Below, piece by piece: positions 13,719 to 23,902 of a stretch of 64,000 bases of DNA; the first letter of the stretch is position 1, and each line of letters opens with the position of its first letter. A model generated the notes under the pieces. The model saw only the letters and a program-made list of their open reading frames with translations, had not been told where the DNA came from and did no database searches. The translations under genes and the position numbers were made by a program. The DNA lies in the NCBI RefSeq assembly GCF_030867095.1, contig NC_081824.1, positions 305,862,956-305,926,955 of the forward strand. Direction: 5' to 3'. Origin of the DNA: Alligator mississippiensis (Eukaryota; Chordata; Crocodylia; Alligatoridae).

Positions 13719-14132
13719 TCATCTATAGGGCTCCACGAACATGTTGTTAACTAGCATCTCCTTGCTGCGTTTCACGGACAACAACTGCTGCCAATGGGTG
13801 CCGCACTGAAGTTGATCATTTTCCATCTCCACATGGCACTTACCAAAAATCTGAGCACAGGGGGTGTGCAGCAGATAGAAGCTAGGCAAGGAGTCTCTAC
13901 AATACACCACAGGGCTTGGACACTTCCCCCGAAGAAATGCATACACTGCTCCTGGCTCTAAATTAACACACAAAACCCAACCTGGTTGTATTCTCACCCT
14001 GCTTCCTCCTCCACTATTCCAAACTACATTCCCCTCCACTAATGGACTGTTCAAAACAGAAGCTGGGAGAAGGGAGATGGAAACCAGGGCTGTGATTAAA
14101 CTACCCAATTCCCTACCCATTTGATGCATCAA
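13719..14132 (-). CDS. Unrecognised 137-codon open frame in intron 1
   Basis: An open frame of 137 codons with a fairly protein-like composition: a hydrophobic start (SLITALVSISLLP), then Cys-containing segments (GKCPSPVVYC, TPCAQIFGKCHVEME) and a charged C-terminus. I recognise no family. It does not overlap a known repeat and is about 1.1 kb inside intron 1, on the same strand as TSPAN7. It may be chance, a decayed element gene or an unannotated alternative exon. Confidence that it is translated is low. Confidence 0.12.
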   Translation of the reverse strand: MMHQMGRELGSLITALVSISLLPASVLNSPLVEGNVVWNSGGGSRVRIQPGWVLCVNLEPGAVYAFLRGKCPSPVVYCRDSLPSFYLLHTPCAQIFGKCHVEMENDQLQCGTHWQQLLSVKRSKEMLVNNMFVEPYR

Positions 14133-14321
14133 GCACTCAAGCTTCTCCTTTATAGGACCTGGCTGGGTTTGTAATCAAGCACCAGGCCATGAACTTCAGG
14201 TGTTTGGGGTGCAATGAGGAGCAGGAAGCCACAGCTCCCTTAGACAGGGGAAATGGCTGGGCTCTCTCTGCCTGCCCATGAGGATGGAAAAGAGAAGGCG
14301 GCTTTCATTCATTCATATGTG

Positions 14322-14383
14322 TATATATATATATGTATATATATATATATAAAATTCAGTATATAGATGAAAGCCCCCTTCTC

Positions 14384-14442
<59 letters not shown>

Positions 14443-14640
14443 GAAATCCCTACTTCTCCCCACATATCTATATATATATGAAATCCCTTGTGTGCATACA
14501 CACACAAAAGCCCCCCCTTACTATACAGACACGCACACAGACACACATATCCATACACACATGAAAGCTCCCCCTTACTATATTTACATACACACACACG
14601 CGCGCACACACGAAAGCCCCGAGATATAGATATAGATAGT
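14322..14640. repeat. Composite (TA)n/(CA)n microsatellite and minisatellite
   Basis: Begins with a (TA)n tract (about 14325-14352), followed by a long pure (CA)n tract (about 14390-14432), more TA, then degenerate ~60-75-bp units in which ATGAAA(G/T)C-CCCC(T)TACT alternates with CACACA tracts, ending in GATATAGATATAGATA. The open frames on both strands here are only His-Thr or Cys-Val runs from the dinucleotide repeat. It lies about 570 bp downstream of exon 1 in intron 1. Confidence 0.95.
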
Positions 14641-14647
14641 TAGGGAT

Positions 14648-14738
14648 GACATAGCTGGGGCTGGTCCTGCTCTGAGCAGGGGGTTGGACTAGATACCTCC
14701 TGAGGTCCCCTCCAACCCTCCTTTTTTATGATTCATCC
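14648..14738 (+). mobile_element. CR1 LINE 3'-end fragment
   Basis: GAGCAGGGGGTTGGACTAGA, followed by CCTCCTGAGGTCCCCTCCAA and TATGATTCAT, is the standard CR1 3' end found across birds, crocodilians and turtles. Only about 90 bp remains, sense strand plus. It sits just inside intron 1, against the CpG island. Confidence 0.85.
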
Positions 14739-14829
14739 CTGCGTAATAAAGCAGCTCATGGCAGGGCTACCCAGAGCCCCATGACCCCATGTCTTAACAT
14801 GACAGACACCCCAACTTCCACCTTCCCCC

Positions 14830-15690
14830 CACCCCCACTCGGCAAAGCCGGCTCTGGGCACAGCCCAGCTGACCCCGAAAGCGGCCGGGAAGGGCTGAGG
14901 TGGGGGGGAAGAATCCGTGCCATCAAGGCAAGAGACAGCAACTTTCCCTACGGACCTGCTGCCCGGGGCTTTGCGCTTGCTTGCTTGTCAGGACAAGCTG
15001 CCCCCTCCCTGGGCAAGCCGGTGCGATGCGGGCGAGCCGGGAGGACGCAGCCCGCCGGCCCCTACCGCGGCTCCCCCGGCGCCCGAGCCCTGGCGCAGCA
15101 AACAGACGAGGCGGCGGCGGCTGCAGATCCCGGTGCAGCGCAGCGGCCTCACCCCGCAGCCTGCCCCGAGCACCCATGGGGCCAGCCCGGGCCGCACTCA
15201 CTCACCCAGAAGACGAAGGAGTAGATGATGAGCAGGGTCTTGAGACACGTTATCACGGGTTTGGTCTCCATTCTCCGCGATGCCATAATACTGAGCTCCC
15301 GGCGGCGGCGACGGCTGCTGGGGCTGCGCGGGGCGGGGGGGAGGGCGGGCGCGGGGGGGCCAGCGTTGGGCTCGCTCCGCCGGGCGGCTGATCCGCGCCG
15401 CCTGCCCCTCTGCTGCTGCTATTGCCGCTGCGGCCGCTGGCGGCTCAGTGCCGCCCGCCCCGCCTCCGCCTCCCGCCGCCGAGGAGCCCCGGCAGCATTG
15501 TGCAGTCACCGCGCCGGGGCCGCCCGCTGCCGCCGCCCGCGGTGCCCGGCTCCGCGCGGGGACCTGCTGGCAGCGGGCGGGGCGGGGCGGGCGCGCGGCG
15601 CCAGGGAGCGGGCGGCCGGGGCTCGGGCGCTGCTCGTGTCACCGGGGTGCGGGAGGGGGTAAACAGGCTCCCCTCGTGTGCGCGGGGGGT
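14830..15690 (-). promoter_or_regulatory. TSPAN7: CpG island and TATA-less promoter of TSPAN7
   Basis: A sharply GC- and CpG-rich block around the first coding exon, unlike the AT-rich sequence on its intron side. Upstream of the ATG on the gene strand (rising coordinates) are G-rich Sp1-type boxes at about 15330-15357 and a stacked set at about 15574-15592 (GGGCGGGGCGGGGCGGG on the plus strand). I see no TATA box, which suits a CpG-island promoter with dispersed starts. The transcription start is not determinable, but the 5' UTR must lie just above 15286. Long open frames here are GC-driven artefacts. Confidence 0.85.
15206..15286 (-). CDS. TSPAN7: TSPAN7 (tetraspanin-7) coding exon 1
   Basis: Tetraspanin-7 (also TM4SF2, CD231) is a four-pass membrane protein of neurons and endocrine cells, linked in mammals to synaptic spine maturation and human X-linked intellectual disability, and known as a diabetes autoantigen. 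From the ATG at 15286 the minus strand reads 27 codons starting MASRRMETKP and ending YSFVFW, matching the vertebrate TSPAN7 N-terminus: a short cytoplasmic tail with a Cys at residue 14 placed for palmitoylation, then the first half of transmembrane helix 1. The exon ends exactly after the Trp codon, in phase 0, at the donor GTGAGT (15205-15200). The start is chosen by this match; no other ATG in frame precedes it closely. The remaining exons lie beyond position 1. Confidence 0.97.
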
Positions 15691-15699
15691 CACTGAAGG

Positions 15700-16310
15700 T
15701 GGAATGTGTGTATGAGACTGAAGGGGTGTGTGTGTGTGTGTGTGATTAAAGGCGTGAGGGAGAGACTGAAGGGGATGTGGATGTGTCTGTAGAGGGGTGT
15801 GTGCGTGTGTCTGAAGGTAGGATGTATGCGAGAGTGAAGCAAGGGTGGGGGGATTAAAGGCCAGTGTGTGTGAGAGAGAGAGAAAGAGACTGAATGGGTG
15901 TGGGAATGTCACTGAAGGCAGGGTGTGTATGTGAGACTGAAAGGGGCTCTGTGTGTGTGTGTCTGTGTGTCTGTGTGTGTGTGCATGATAGGGACGGAAG
16001 GGGGGTGTGGGTGTGCCTGTAGAGGGGTGTGTGTAATGGAAGGGGGTGGAGGTGTCACTGAAGGGGGGTGTGGGTGTGGGTGTGTGAGAGAGAAACAGAA
16101 GGGCGTTGTGGGTCTGCCTGTGTGAGTGAGACTGCAAGGAGGTGGAGATGTCGCTGAAAGCGGGTGTGTGATTGAAGGCCAGTGTGTGTGAGAGAGACTG
16201 AAAGGGGGTACAGGTGTGCCTGTAGTGGGGTGTGGGTATGCGTGTGTGTGGCTGAAGGGATGTAGGTATGTTTCACTGAAGGGGCGTGAATGTGTGTGTG
16301 CGTGTATTGG
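15700..16310. repeat. Degenerate GT-rich minisatellite upstream of TSPAN7
   Basis: About 600 bp of imperfect units of roughly 40-70 bp built on ACTGAA(G)GGG followed by GTGTGTGTG and AGAGAGACTGAA. Examples are at 15716, 15766, 15946, 16060 and 16195. Unit length varies with the number of GT and GA dinucleotides. It lies directly upstream of the CpG island on the gene strand. The 200-230-codon minus-strand frames here are Thr-His-Pro-rich products of the repeat and are not genes. Confidence 0.9.
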
Positions 16311-16470
16311 GAGGAAACGCTGCACACAAGCATCTACAGAAGGAAGTCTCTCCCTTTTCTTGTGATCCAATTCATATCTGGAGGGAGGGAGCAAACCATT
16401 AGCTTTCCTGTCCCACACTGGTGTGACTATTTGACCCCTCTGTGTCTGTGGATGAAGGAAGGGGGTGTGG

Positions 16471-17920
16471 TAGGCAGAGATCCAGGTTTTCTGTTTGCCG
16501 TGGAAAAACACGGAAAACCCCAGATCTTCTCATTTTAAGGAGAAAAACCCAGGTTTCCTCCTTTAAAGAAGAAAAATGCAGGAAATAGCAGGTTTCCTGT
16601 TGCAGCCTGCAAGGGGCTGCAGGGAGCAGGAGGAGGGTGATCAGGCAGGGGGGAACACGTGCAAGTGTCCATACATAAGTCTGGTGGAAAGGGGATTGAG
16701 GCCCCCATAGTGGGGGAGAGAGTTGGGTGGGACTGGGGCTAGGGCTGCTGCTGAACTGAGACAGTGCATGGGGCTTGGTGGCCAGGGTGGGAATACGCAG
16801 CCATAGGGCCCATGCAGGGTGCAGGACAGAGCCACAGGCAGCTCATTCAAGGGGTGGGAGGAATGGCTCCCCGCCGGTGTGCACACTCCTGGGGAGTATG
16901 GGGTGGGGCATGTGCCCCCCAGATTTGTGCACAGGCAGGGGTGGGTGTAAGCTGCCCACTGTGGGCTTAGGGCTTCTGACCCTGCTGCCCTCCCCCCGGG
17001 GTGTCTGTGGCCCAGCGGGGCAGGGAAGCTAGGTGCCGCTGCCATGAGCCCTGCACTGCCATGGCAAAGTGCCTCCTGCTTGCCTGGCAGCAGCAGGGGC
17101 AGTGGTGTGAAGTTGTGCCTCTCACTGCTGCCAGGCGGGCAGGAGATGCCTCATCATGGCAGTGCAGCATTCCTGGTGGTGGCACCAAGCCACCCCACTC
17201 TGCCCTGCTGCCCTGGGTCCCTCCCACTGGGCTGCAGAGGCCCTGGGGGGGAGGGAAACAGATGGAGACCCCTGAGCCACCCCTGCACCACTCCCCATGG
17301 GCTCTGCACTGGCCGTGCCACCTGTGGGAGAAGGGGAGCCAGGCTCCATTCTGCCACAGCAGCCCCTGCCTCCTGTGGGCAACAGCAGGGGCTCAGGCAC
17401 TGCTGCAGAGGGCAGGGGCCTGCAAACCCAGGTCCCTGGCCCCATAGCATTGGCAGCTGGAAGTCCCCTCCGGCACAGCTGGATGGAGGTCTGCGGGTGG
17501 GGAGCGAGGGGCAGCGGTGGCATGGGCAGGGCACCGGCATATCAGGTTTGCTTGGCACCACAAAGCAGTGGAGGGGTGGGGACAGCTGCAGTTGGACTTG
17601 TGTCCTGGTGAGCAAAGGGGGCAGCAAGAGCTTTGATTTTCAGTGATTAAAAAACCAAAATCAAACATCAAAATGTATAGGTCCTTAGAATTTATTTTAT
17701 TATAGTGATTGAGGCACTGATAAGCTTTCAAATTACTTTAAAATTGTAAACATCAGTAAAACATTGTGTTCAACTGACACCTATATATATATATAGTGGC
17801 ATTTCAATTTAATCATGGAAAAATGCAGATTTGGGGATTTTAAAGAATGTGTGAGTTTTATCAGAGAATTTTCAATTTTTAAACAGAGAAAACCAGGATC
17901 CTTGGTGATAGGTCTGCCCA
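16471..17920. mobile_element. Possible non-autonomous DNA transposon with GC-rich core
   Basis: The left edge reads TAGGCAGAGATCCAGGTTTT, then CTGTTTGCCGTGGAAAAACA. The right edge, reverse-complemented, begins GGGCAGACCTATCACC and continues GGATCCTGGTTTTCTCTGTT, so the outer ~45 bp are related in inverted order. Between the AT-rich ends lies about 1 kb of GC-rich, CpG-poor sequence with overlapping open frames on both strands that match nothing I know. I find no clean target duplication. The boundaries and the transposon call are tentative. Confidence 0.4.
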
Positions 17921-17972
17921 GAAGAGAGGCCATCCTATTGGCATGGTGGAAGCAGTGCTATCATTACAGCTT

Positions 17973-19505
17973 CATAGAATCATAGAAGTAGGGTCGGAAG
18001 GAACCTTGTAGATCTTCAGGTCTGACCCCCTGCCTGGGCAGGAGAGAAACTGGGCTCAAGTGACCCCAGCCATGTAGGCATCGAGCCGCTTCTTAAAGAC
18101 CCCCAAAGTAGGAACCAGCACCACGTCCCTTGGAAGTTGGTTCCAGATCCTAGCCGCCCTAACTGTGAAGTAGTCCCTATGGATGTCTAATCTGAACCTA
18201 CTCTCCAACAACTTGTGGCCATTATTTCTTGTTATCCCAGGGGGCGCTAGGGGAAACAAGGTCTCCTCCAAACCCTTCTGGTCCCCACTAGTGAGTTTAT
18301 AGACGGTCACAAGGTCCCCCCTCAGCCTTCTCTTGTGAAGGCTGAACAGGTTCAGGTCCTATAGCCTCTCATTGTAGGGTCTGCCCTGCTGTCCCTGAAT
18401 CATGCGGGTGGCCCTCCTCTGGACCCTCTCAATGTTGTCCACAACCCTCTTGAAGTGGGGTACCCAGAACTGGACACAGTACTCCAGCTGTGGCCTGACC
18501 AGTGTCGCGTAGAGGGGGAGAATCACCTCCTTGGCCCTACTTGAGATGCAGCTGTGGATGCACGGTAGGGTCTGGTTAGCCCTGCCGACCGTGACCTCGC
18601 ATTGTCGGCCCATGTTCATCTTGGAGTCAATGACGACTCCAAGATCCCTTTCTGCCTCCGTGCTCTCAAGAAGGGAGTTTCCCATCTTATAAGTGTGCTG
18701 CCGGTTACTACTGCCCAAGTGCAGCACCCTGCACTTGTCCGTATTGAAACGCATCCTGTTTTTGTCAGCCCACCCTTGCAACCTATCCAGGTCTTTCTGC
18801 AGTCTTTCCCTCCCTACTAGCATGCCCACCTCCCCCCAGATTTTGGTATCATCAGCGAATTTGAACAGGTTGCTTTTCACCCCATCGTCCAAATCGCTAA
18901 TAAAGAAATTGAACAGCGCGGGCCCAAGGACCGAGCCCTGGGGGACTCCACTGCCCACTTCCCCCCAGGTCGAATATGACCCGTCCACCACCATCCTCTG
19001 AGTACGACCCTTCAGCCAATTAGCAATCCATCTGACTGTGTAGGCATCGATGCCACAGTCGCCTAGTTTTTTAACAAGGATGGGGTGAGAGACAGTGTCA
19101 AAGGCCTTGCTGAAGTCCAGAAAGACTACATCCACGGCGACACCTGCATCCAATGCTTTTGTGACCTGATCGTAAAAGGCAATCAGGTTGGTCTGACATG
19201 ACCTACCCCTAATGAAACCATGCTGGTTGCCCCTCAGCATCACCCCTGATGCCGGCCCATCACAGATGTGCTCCTTGATGATCTTCTCAAAGAGTTTCCC
19301 CAGGACTGAGGTAAGACTGACGGGCCTATAGTTGCCCGGGTCCTCCCTCCTCCCTTTCTTAAAGATGGGGACCACATTTGCTATCTTCCAATCATCCAAT
19401 CATCTGGCACCTGGCCCGAGCACCATGCGTGCTCGTAAAGCTGTGCCAAGGGCCCCGCAATAACCCCTGCTAGCTCCCTCAACACCCTGGGGTACATACC
19501 TCCTT
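17973..19505 (-). mobile_element. CR1 LINE, 5'-truncated (copy A)
   Basis: Antisense CR1. The plus strand starts with the complement of the CR1 3' end (CATAGAATCATAGAAGTAGG, then GGTCGGAAGGAACC) and continues through the reverse transcriptase until CR1 similarity fades at about 19505. The strand and gene order are those of a copy inserted from a transcript reading right to left. Roughly the last third of ORF2 plus the 3' UTR is present. Confidence 0.95.
18056..19399 (-). pseudogene. CR1 ORF2 reverse transcriptase fragment (copy A)
   Basis: Target-primed reverse transcriptase of CR1. A 346-codon frame (19399-18359) holds RT motifs in order: [60 protein letters not shown], the catalytic FADDTKIWGEVG, then the thumb and C-terminal segments LVRPQLEYCVQFW and RVQRRATRMIQG. 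A stop then separates it from a second in-frame-like piece (18310-18056: KLTSGDQKGLEETLF, FTVRAARIWNQLPRDVV). The endonuclease half is missing through 5' truncation. The mostly open frame indicates a fairly young copy. Confidence 0.92.
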
Positions 19506-21084
19506 CCATTTTAAGCTCTCTTTCCCCAATCCCTTTTTTCAATTTCCATCTATGCAGGTAAGATTATAATAGTCTGGCCTCTGCCCAAAGGTAGTTATTT
19601 TCTGGGACATTTCAGCACAAACCACGGAGCCTCCTTGTATCACACAGAGAGTGGCTTGGTGGCAGATACAGTTTTGCCATTCTAAGAAATGTGACCTTTA
19701 TTTGAACTTCTGTAGCACTCTGATAGTTGGGGCTAGGAAGTTGAATTTTAACATAGAAAGTGCCCTCAGTGAGGACAGAGGTCTTTGAGAGCCACGAGAG
19801 AAACTGGTTTTGATACAGCCAAGTTACCAAGGTTTGAAAATAGTAGGTTCAGCAAGTGCTGAATAATAGTTGTTGGAGAGGACTGAAAGCTGCAGCAGGC
19901 AGGCATGTGTGTCAGCTCAAAATATGCATTAGTCCTGCCTCGTACCATGCAACATAGCTCCCACCCTGCTACTCCAGAGCTTTGCAGGAAAGCACCCGCA
20001 GGGTATCCCCTTCCCTGCAGAACTCATGAGCTGCTTAGTATTCCTGGTGCACAGTAAATTAAGCAGGCTGCTTATGGCTCAGTAAATATGCCCCATAGCC
20101 CTGCCCCCTCCCCCTGCTCCTAGCCCCAGCCCTGTCTTCAGAATGAGAGGGGAAGAAGGGAGTAGAGGGATCTCGTTCTGGGGGCTGCCCAGCCAGCACT
20201 GGAGGGTGGGGTGGGTGGATAATGAGAGTTCAGATTGTTGCACAATCAAGCATTTTTAAGTGTTCTGCAACCATGCACTGTAGAGTGCTTTCAGTGGCCG
20301 ATCACATGACAAATCATCATGACTGTCAGAGCCCGCAATGTCTATCACAAGCCTGAGGAAGCAAGGGACTCCTGCCACAAAATTCATGAGCAGGCTATGG
20401 CTCCAGTAACTCCACAAAGAAGCTTGTGGTTTTGTCATCCTGCCAGTTCAGAAGCCTGTTAAACTTCACAGATTTCCATGGCCAGAAAACAATAAGGCCA
20501 ATTAACTCTTTACTTAAAGATCTTGATCAGGGAATCGGCCTCCCTTTACCAAGCATCCAAAAGCTGTCATTGCCTACTGTGGCTACTAACCAAAGGCAGG
20601 CTTGATATAAAAAGAAATAGTCTTCCATGCCTGAAATCCAAATGTCTTTTCTTTCTCTTTTTTTTCCTTGTTAAAGAAGAGGCAAACTGATTCAAATTCC
20701 CAGTTTAGAGTGCTGGGGTACATTTTTCCATAAATACATGATTGTTCCTAAAACAGAAAAGCTTGTCTTCACAGGCCAATTTGGATGCAAATTGCACCCC
20801 TAAATTTGAGCCTAAAATTATACATAATTTAGCAAAACCAGCTGATTTCCCATGAGCTGCAGAAGATAACAGCTCAGCTCACAGGGTGGCATCCCCCATT
20901 TTGGAATGAATTGTTACAAAATCTCATTAAATTAGTGGGGAACTCAGACTATAGGCTCCAGCCCTAAACTCTAATCTAAATATAACAGGGAGGTTTATCC
21001 TAACACAGCATCATTGTAACATTAATGAAATACTCTGAAATCCTGAGCATTGTATTGGGTCTGGGTCTAGCACATCCCCAAACC
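19506..21084. other. Intergenic sequence without recognised feature
   Basis: AT/GC-balanced sequence between CR1 copy A and a short hAT element. I see no gene, RNA or recognisable repeat apart from short purine or pyrimidine runs. The open frames are short and unlike known proteins. Confidence 0.6.
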
Positions 21085-21091
21085 AGTTAGA

Positions 21092-21276
21092 TAGGGGTCA
21101 GCAAATTATGAACCAAACAGGTGGCAGGGGCTTTAATGGGGGGTGGGGGGAGGAGGGGGCTCTGCTTATACCATGCCACAGCTGGAAGAAGCAGTCAGCC
21201 AAGCCTCAGTGCTGGCCCATCTCAGACCTTAACTGAATTGTTCCAGCCTACTGCTAGAAAATGTTGCTGACCCCTG
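21092..21276. mobile_element. Short hAT-type MITE
   Basis: 185 bp bounded by TAGGGGTCAGCAAATTATG on the left and AAAATGTTGCTGACCCCTG on the right, an imperfect inverted repeat of the CAGGGGTC hAT type. The core is G-rich (a GGGGGGTGGGGGGAGG-type run near 21137) and non-coding. The 8 bp on either side agree only weakly (AGTTAGAT-like against TGTTAAAT), so the target duplication is decayed or the edges are off by a base. The right terminus resembles that of the fragment at 3085-3278. Confidence 0.65.
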
Positions 21277-21547
21277 TGTTAAATGGATCTGAATTACAGA
21301 TTACACAGGTGCCTTTGTGTTACAGCCCATGTTCCAACAACTATATATCTAATCATTTCAATGGTGATACCTAGAAAAAGGATGGAGAAGCAGTAACCAT
21401 GTTAGCCTGGAAAAAACACAAGAAGTGTAAAGATATTAAGAAGCTGATCCACTTGTAAGATGCTCATGGGACAACAATGAAGAGCCAAGAGGTGGGAATG
21501 AGTTCTCTAAGACAAAAATGGCTCAGTGCACTACAGAAATGACATGT

Positions 21548-23902
21548 GACAGGACCTCCACCTGACACAGGAGGTACACGGTCCCACTAGGGGGAATGCC
21601 ATACTGGATCTGGTATTGGCAACGGGGGATGACATGGTAGGGGACCTACAGATCGGTAGCCATCTGGGGGACAGTGATCACCTAATAATAGAATTCACCA
21701 TAAGACGTCGAGTGCCTAAGGTAACTAGTAGGGTGAACGTGCTAGACTTTAGGAAAGCTGATTTCAATGAACTCAGCTGATCAGTCAAGGACGCACTGCA
21801 GAGTAGGAGTTTTGAAGTGATGGGAGCCCAAGAAGGGTGGCTGTGCCTTAAGGAAACGATCCTTCGGGCACAAAGCGAGATGATCCCCGTGCGAGGTAAA
21901 AGAGGGAAAGGGGCCAGGAGGCTTCCCTGGCTGACCAGAGAAATCCAGGGCAGCCTAAGGGCCAAAAGGGGAGCACATAAAAAGTGGAAACAGGGAGAGA
22001 TCACCAAAGACAAATATACCTCCTCTGCTTGTGCTTGTAGGGAGGCAGTTAGATGGGCCAAAGCTACCATGGAGCTGAGGATGGCATCCCGAGTAAAGGA
22101 CAACAAGAAATTGTTTTTTAGATATATAGGGAGTAAAAGGAAGGCCCAGGGAGGAATAGGACCCCTGCTAAATGGGCAGAAACAATTGGTGACAGACAGG
22201 GGGGACAAGGCTGAACTCCTCAACGAGTTCTTTGCCTCAGTGTTCCTAAGTGAGGGTCACGACAAGTCTCTCACTGGGGTTGTAGAGAGGCAGCAGCAAG
22301 GCGCCAGACTTCCATGTGTAGACCCTGAGATGGTGCAGAGTCACTTGGAAGAACTGGATGCCTTTAAGTCAGCAGGCTTGGATGAGCTCCATCCGAGGGT
22401 GCTGAAGGCACTGGCCGACATCATTGCAGAGCCGCTGGCAGGAATATTTGAACGCTTGTGGCACATGGGCCAAGTCCCAGAGGACTGGAAAAGGGCCAAT
22501 GTGGTCCCCATTTTCAAGAAGGGGAGGAAGGAGGACCCGGAGAACTATAGGCCAGTCAGTCTCACCTCCATCCTTGGCAAAGTCTTTGAAAAAATTATCA
22601 AGGCTCACATTTTAGAGAGCCCGGCAGGATAAATTATGCTGAGGGGAAACCAGCACGGGTTCGTGGCAGGCAGATCGTGCCTGACCAATCTAGTCTCTTT
22701 TTATGACCAGGTTACGAAACGCTTGGACACAGGAGGAGGGGTGGATGTCGTATACTTAGACTTCAGGAAGGCCTTTGATACGGTATCCCACCCCATACTG
22801 GTGAACAAGTTTAGAGGCTGTGACTTGGATGACTACACAGTTCGGTGGGTGGCGAATTGGCTAGAGGGTCGTACCCAGAGAGTCGTGGTGGGTGGGTCGG
22901 TTTCGACCTGGAAGGGTGCGGGCAGTGGGGTCCCGCAGGGCTCGGTCCTTGGACCGATCCTCTTTAATGTCTTCATCAGCGACTTGGACGAGGGAGTCAA
23001 ATGTACTCTGTCCAAGTTTGCAGATGACACAAAGCTATGGGGAGAAGCGGACACGCCGGAGGGCAGGGAACAGCTGCAGGCAGACCTGGATAGGTTGGAC
23101 AAGTGGGCAGAAAACAACAGAATGCAGTTTAACAAGGAGAAATGCAAAGTGCTGCACCTAGGGAGGAAAATGTCCAGCACACCTGCAGCCTAGGGAATGA
23201 CCTGCTGGGTGGCACAGAAGTGGAAAGGGATCTTGGAGTCCTAGTGGACTCCAAGATGAATATGAGTCGGCAGTGTGACTAAGCCATCAGAAAAGCCAAT
23301 GGCACTTTATCGTGCATCAGCAGATGCATGATGAATAGGTCCAAGGAGGTGATACTTCCCCTCTATCGGGCGCTGGTCAGACCGCAGTTGGAGTACTGCA
23401 TGCAATTCTGGGTGCCGCACTTCAAGAGGGATGCAGATAACCTGGAGAGGGTCCAGAGAAGGGCCACTCGTATGGTTAAGGGCCTGCAGACCAAGCCCTA
23501 CGAGGAGAGACTAGAGAAACTGGACCTTTTCAGCCTCCGCAAGAGAAGGTTGAGAGGCGACCTTGTGGCTGCCTATAAGTTCATCACGGGGGCATAGAAG
23601 GGAATTGGTGAGGTTTTATTCACCAAGGCGCCCCCGGGGGTTACAAGAAATAATGGCTACAAGCTAGCAGAGAGCAGATTTAGATTGGACATTAGGAAGA
23701 TCTTCTTCACAGAGTGGCCAAGGTCTGGAACGGGCTCCCAAGGGAGGTGGTGCTCTCCCCTGCTCTGGGGTCTTCGAGAGGAGGTTAGATAAGCATCTAG
23801 CTGGGGTCATCTAGACCCAGCACTCTTTCCTGCCTATGCAGGGGGTCGGACTCAATGATCTATTGAGGTCCCTTCCGACCCTAACGTCTATGAATCTATG
23901 TT
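21548..23902 (+). mobile_element. CR1 LINE, 5'-truncated (copy B)
   Basis: Sense CR1 of 2.35 kb. It begins within the endonuclease domain (a frame reading DLHLTQEV-like text, then LDLVLATGDDMVGD and SHLGDSDHLIIEFTI at about 21600-21700) and runs through the whole reverse transcriptase to the 3' end (GGGGGTCGGACTCAATGATC, then GAATCTATG). It belongs to the same subfamily as copies C and E, which it resembles nearly base for base in the RT region. Confidence 0.96.
21817..23597 (+). pseudogene. CR1 ORF2 (copy B), interrupted
   Basis: Three collinear open pieces. 21817-22632 covers the endonuclease-RT linker and RT start (DNKKLFFRYIGSKRKAQGG, NVVPIFKKGRKEDPENYRPV). 22636-23193 covers the RT core ([52 protein letters not shown]). 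23328-23597 covers the C-terminus (LVRPQLEYCMQFWVPHFKRD). A single stop at about 22630 separates the first two, and a frameshift near 23170-23190 ends the second. It is a plain LINE pseudogene of moderate age. Confidence 0.93.

Larger units (their letters stand above)
1..15205 (-). other. TSPAN7: TSPAN7 intron 1 (partial)
   Basis: This is the part of TSPAN7 intron 1 that lies inside the window, read on the minus strand from the splice donor at 15205-15204. I saw no second tetraspanin exon in it (nothing resembling the next TM2/CCG region), which fits the very long first intron known for mammalian TSPAN7. Stretches 1-3080, 3290-5990, 6480-7780, 8670-10860 and 11835-13700 are AT-rich and look single-copy; I see no gene, RNA or clear repeat in them apart from short homopolymers such as the A-run near 2478. 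Repeats inside the intron are listed separately. Whether conserved enhancers lie here cannot be judged from one sequence. Confidence 0.85.

Noticed and set aside
14313-14629. Long open frames on both strands of the dinucleotide repeat
   Set aside because: Pure (CA)n and (TA)n give alternating His-Thr and Val-Cys in any frame; not coding.
1-15205. Further TSPAN7 exons within the intron
   Set aside because: I looked for text like the TM2 region and the CCG motif on the minus strand and saw none; only exon 1 is supported.
15445-16511. Minus-strand open frames of 230 and 200 codons rich in Thr, His and Pro
   Set aside because: They are translations of the degenerate GT minisatellite and the GC-rich island; low-complexity composition and no family resemblance.
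17001-17731. Several 100-200-codon frames on both strands
   Set aside because: Overlapping frames in a GC-rich stretch, where stops are rare by composition; none resembles a known protein.
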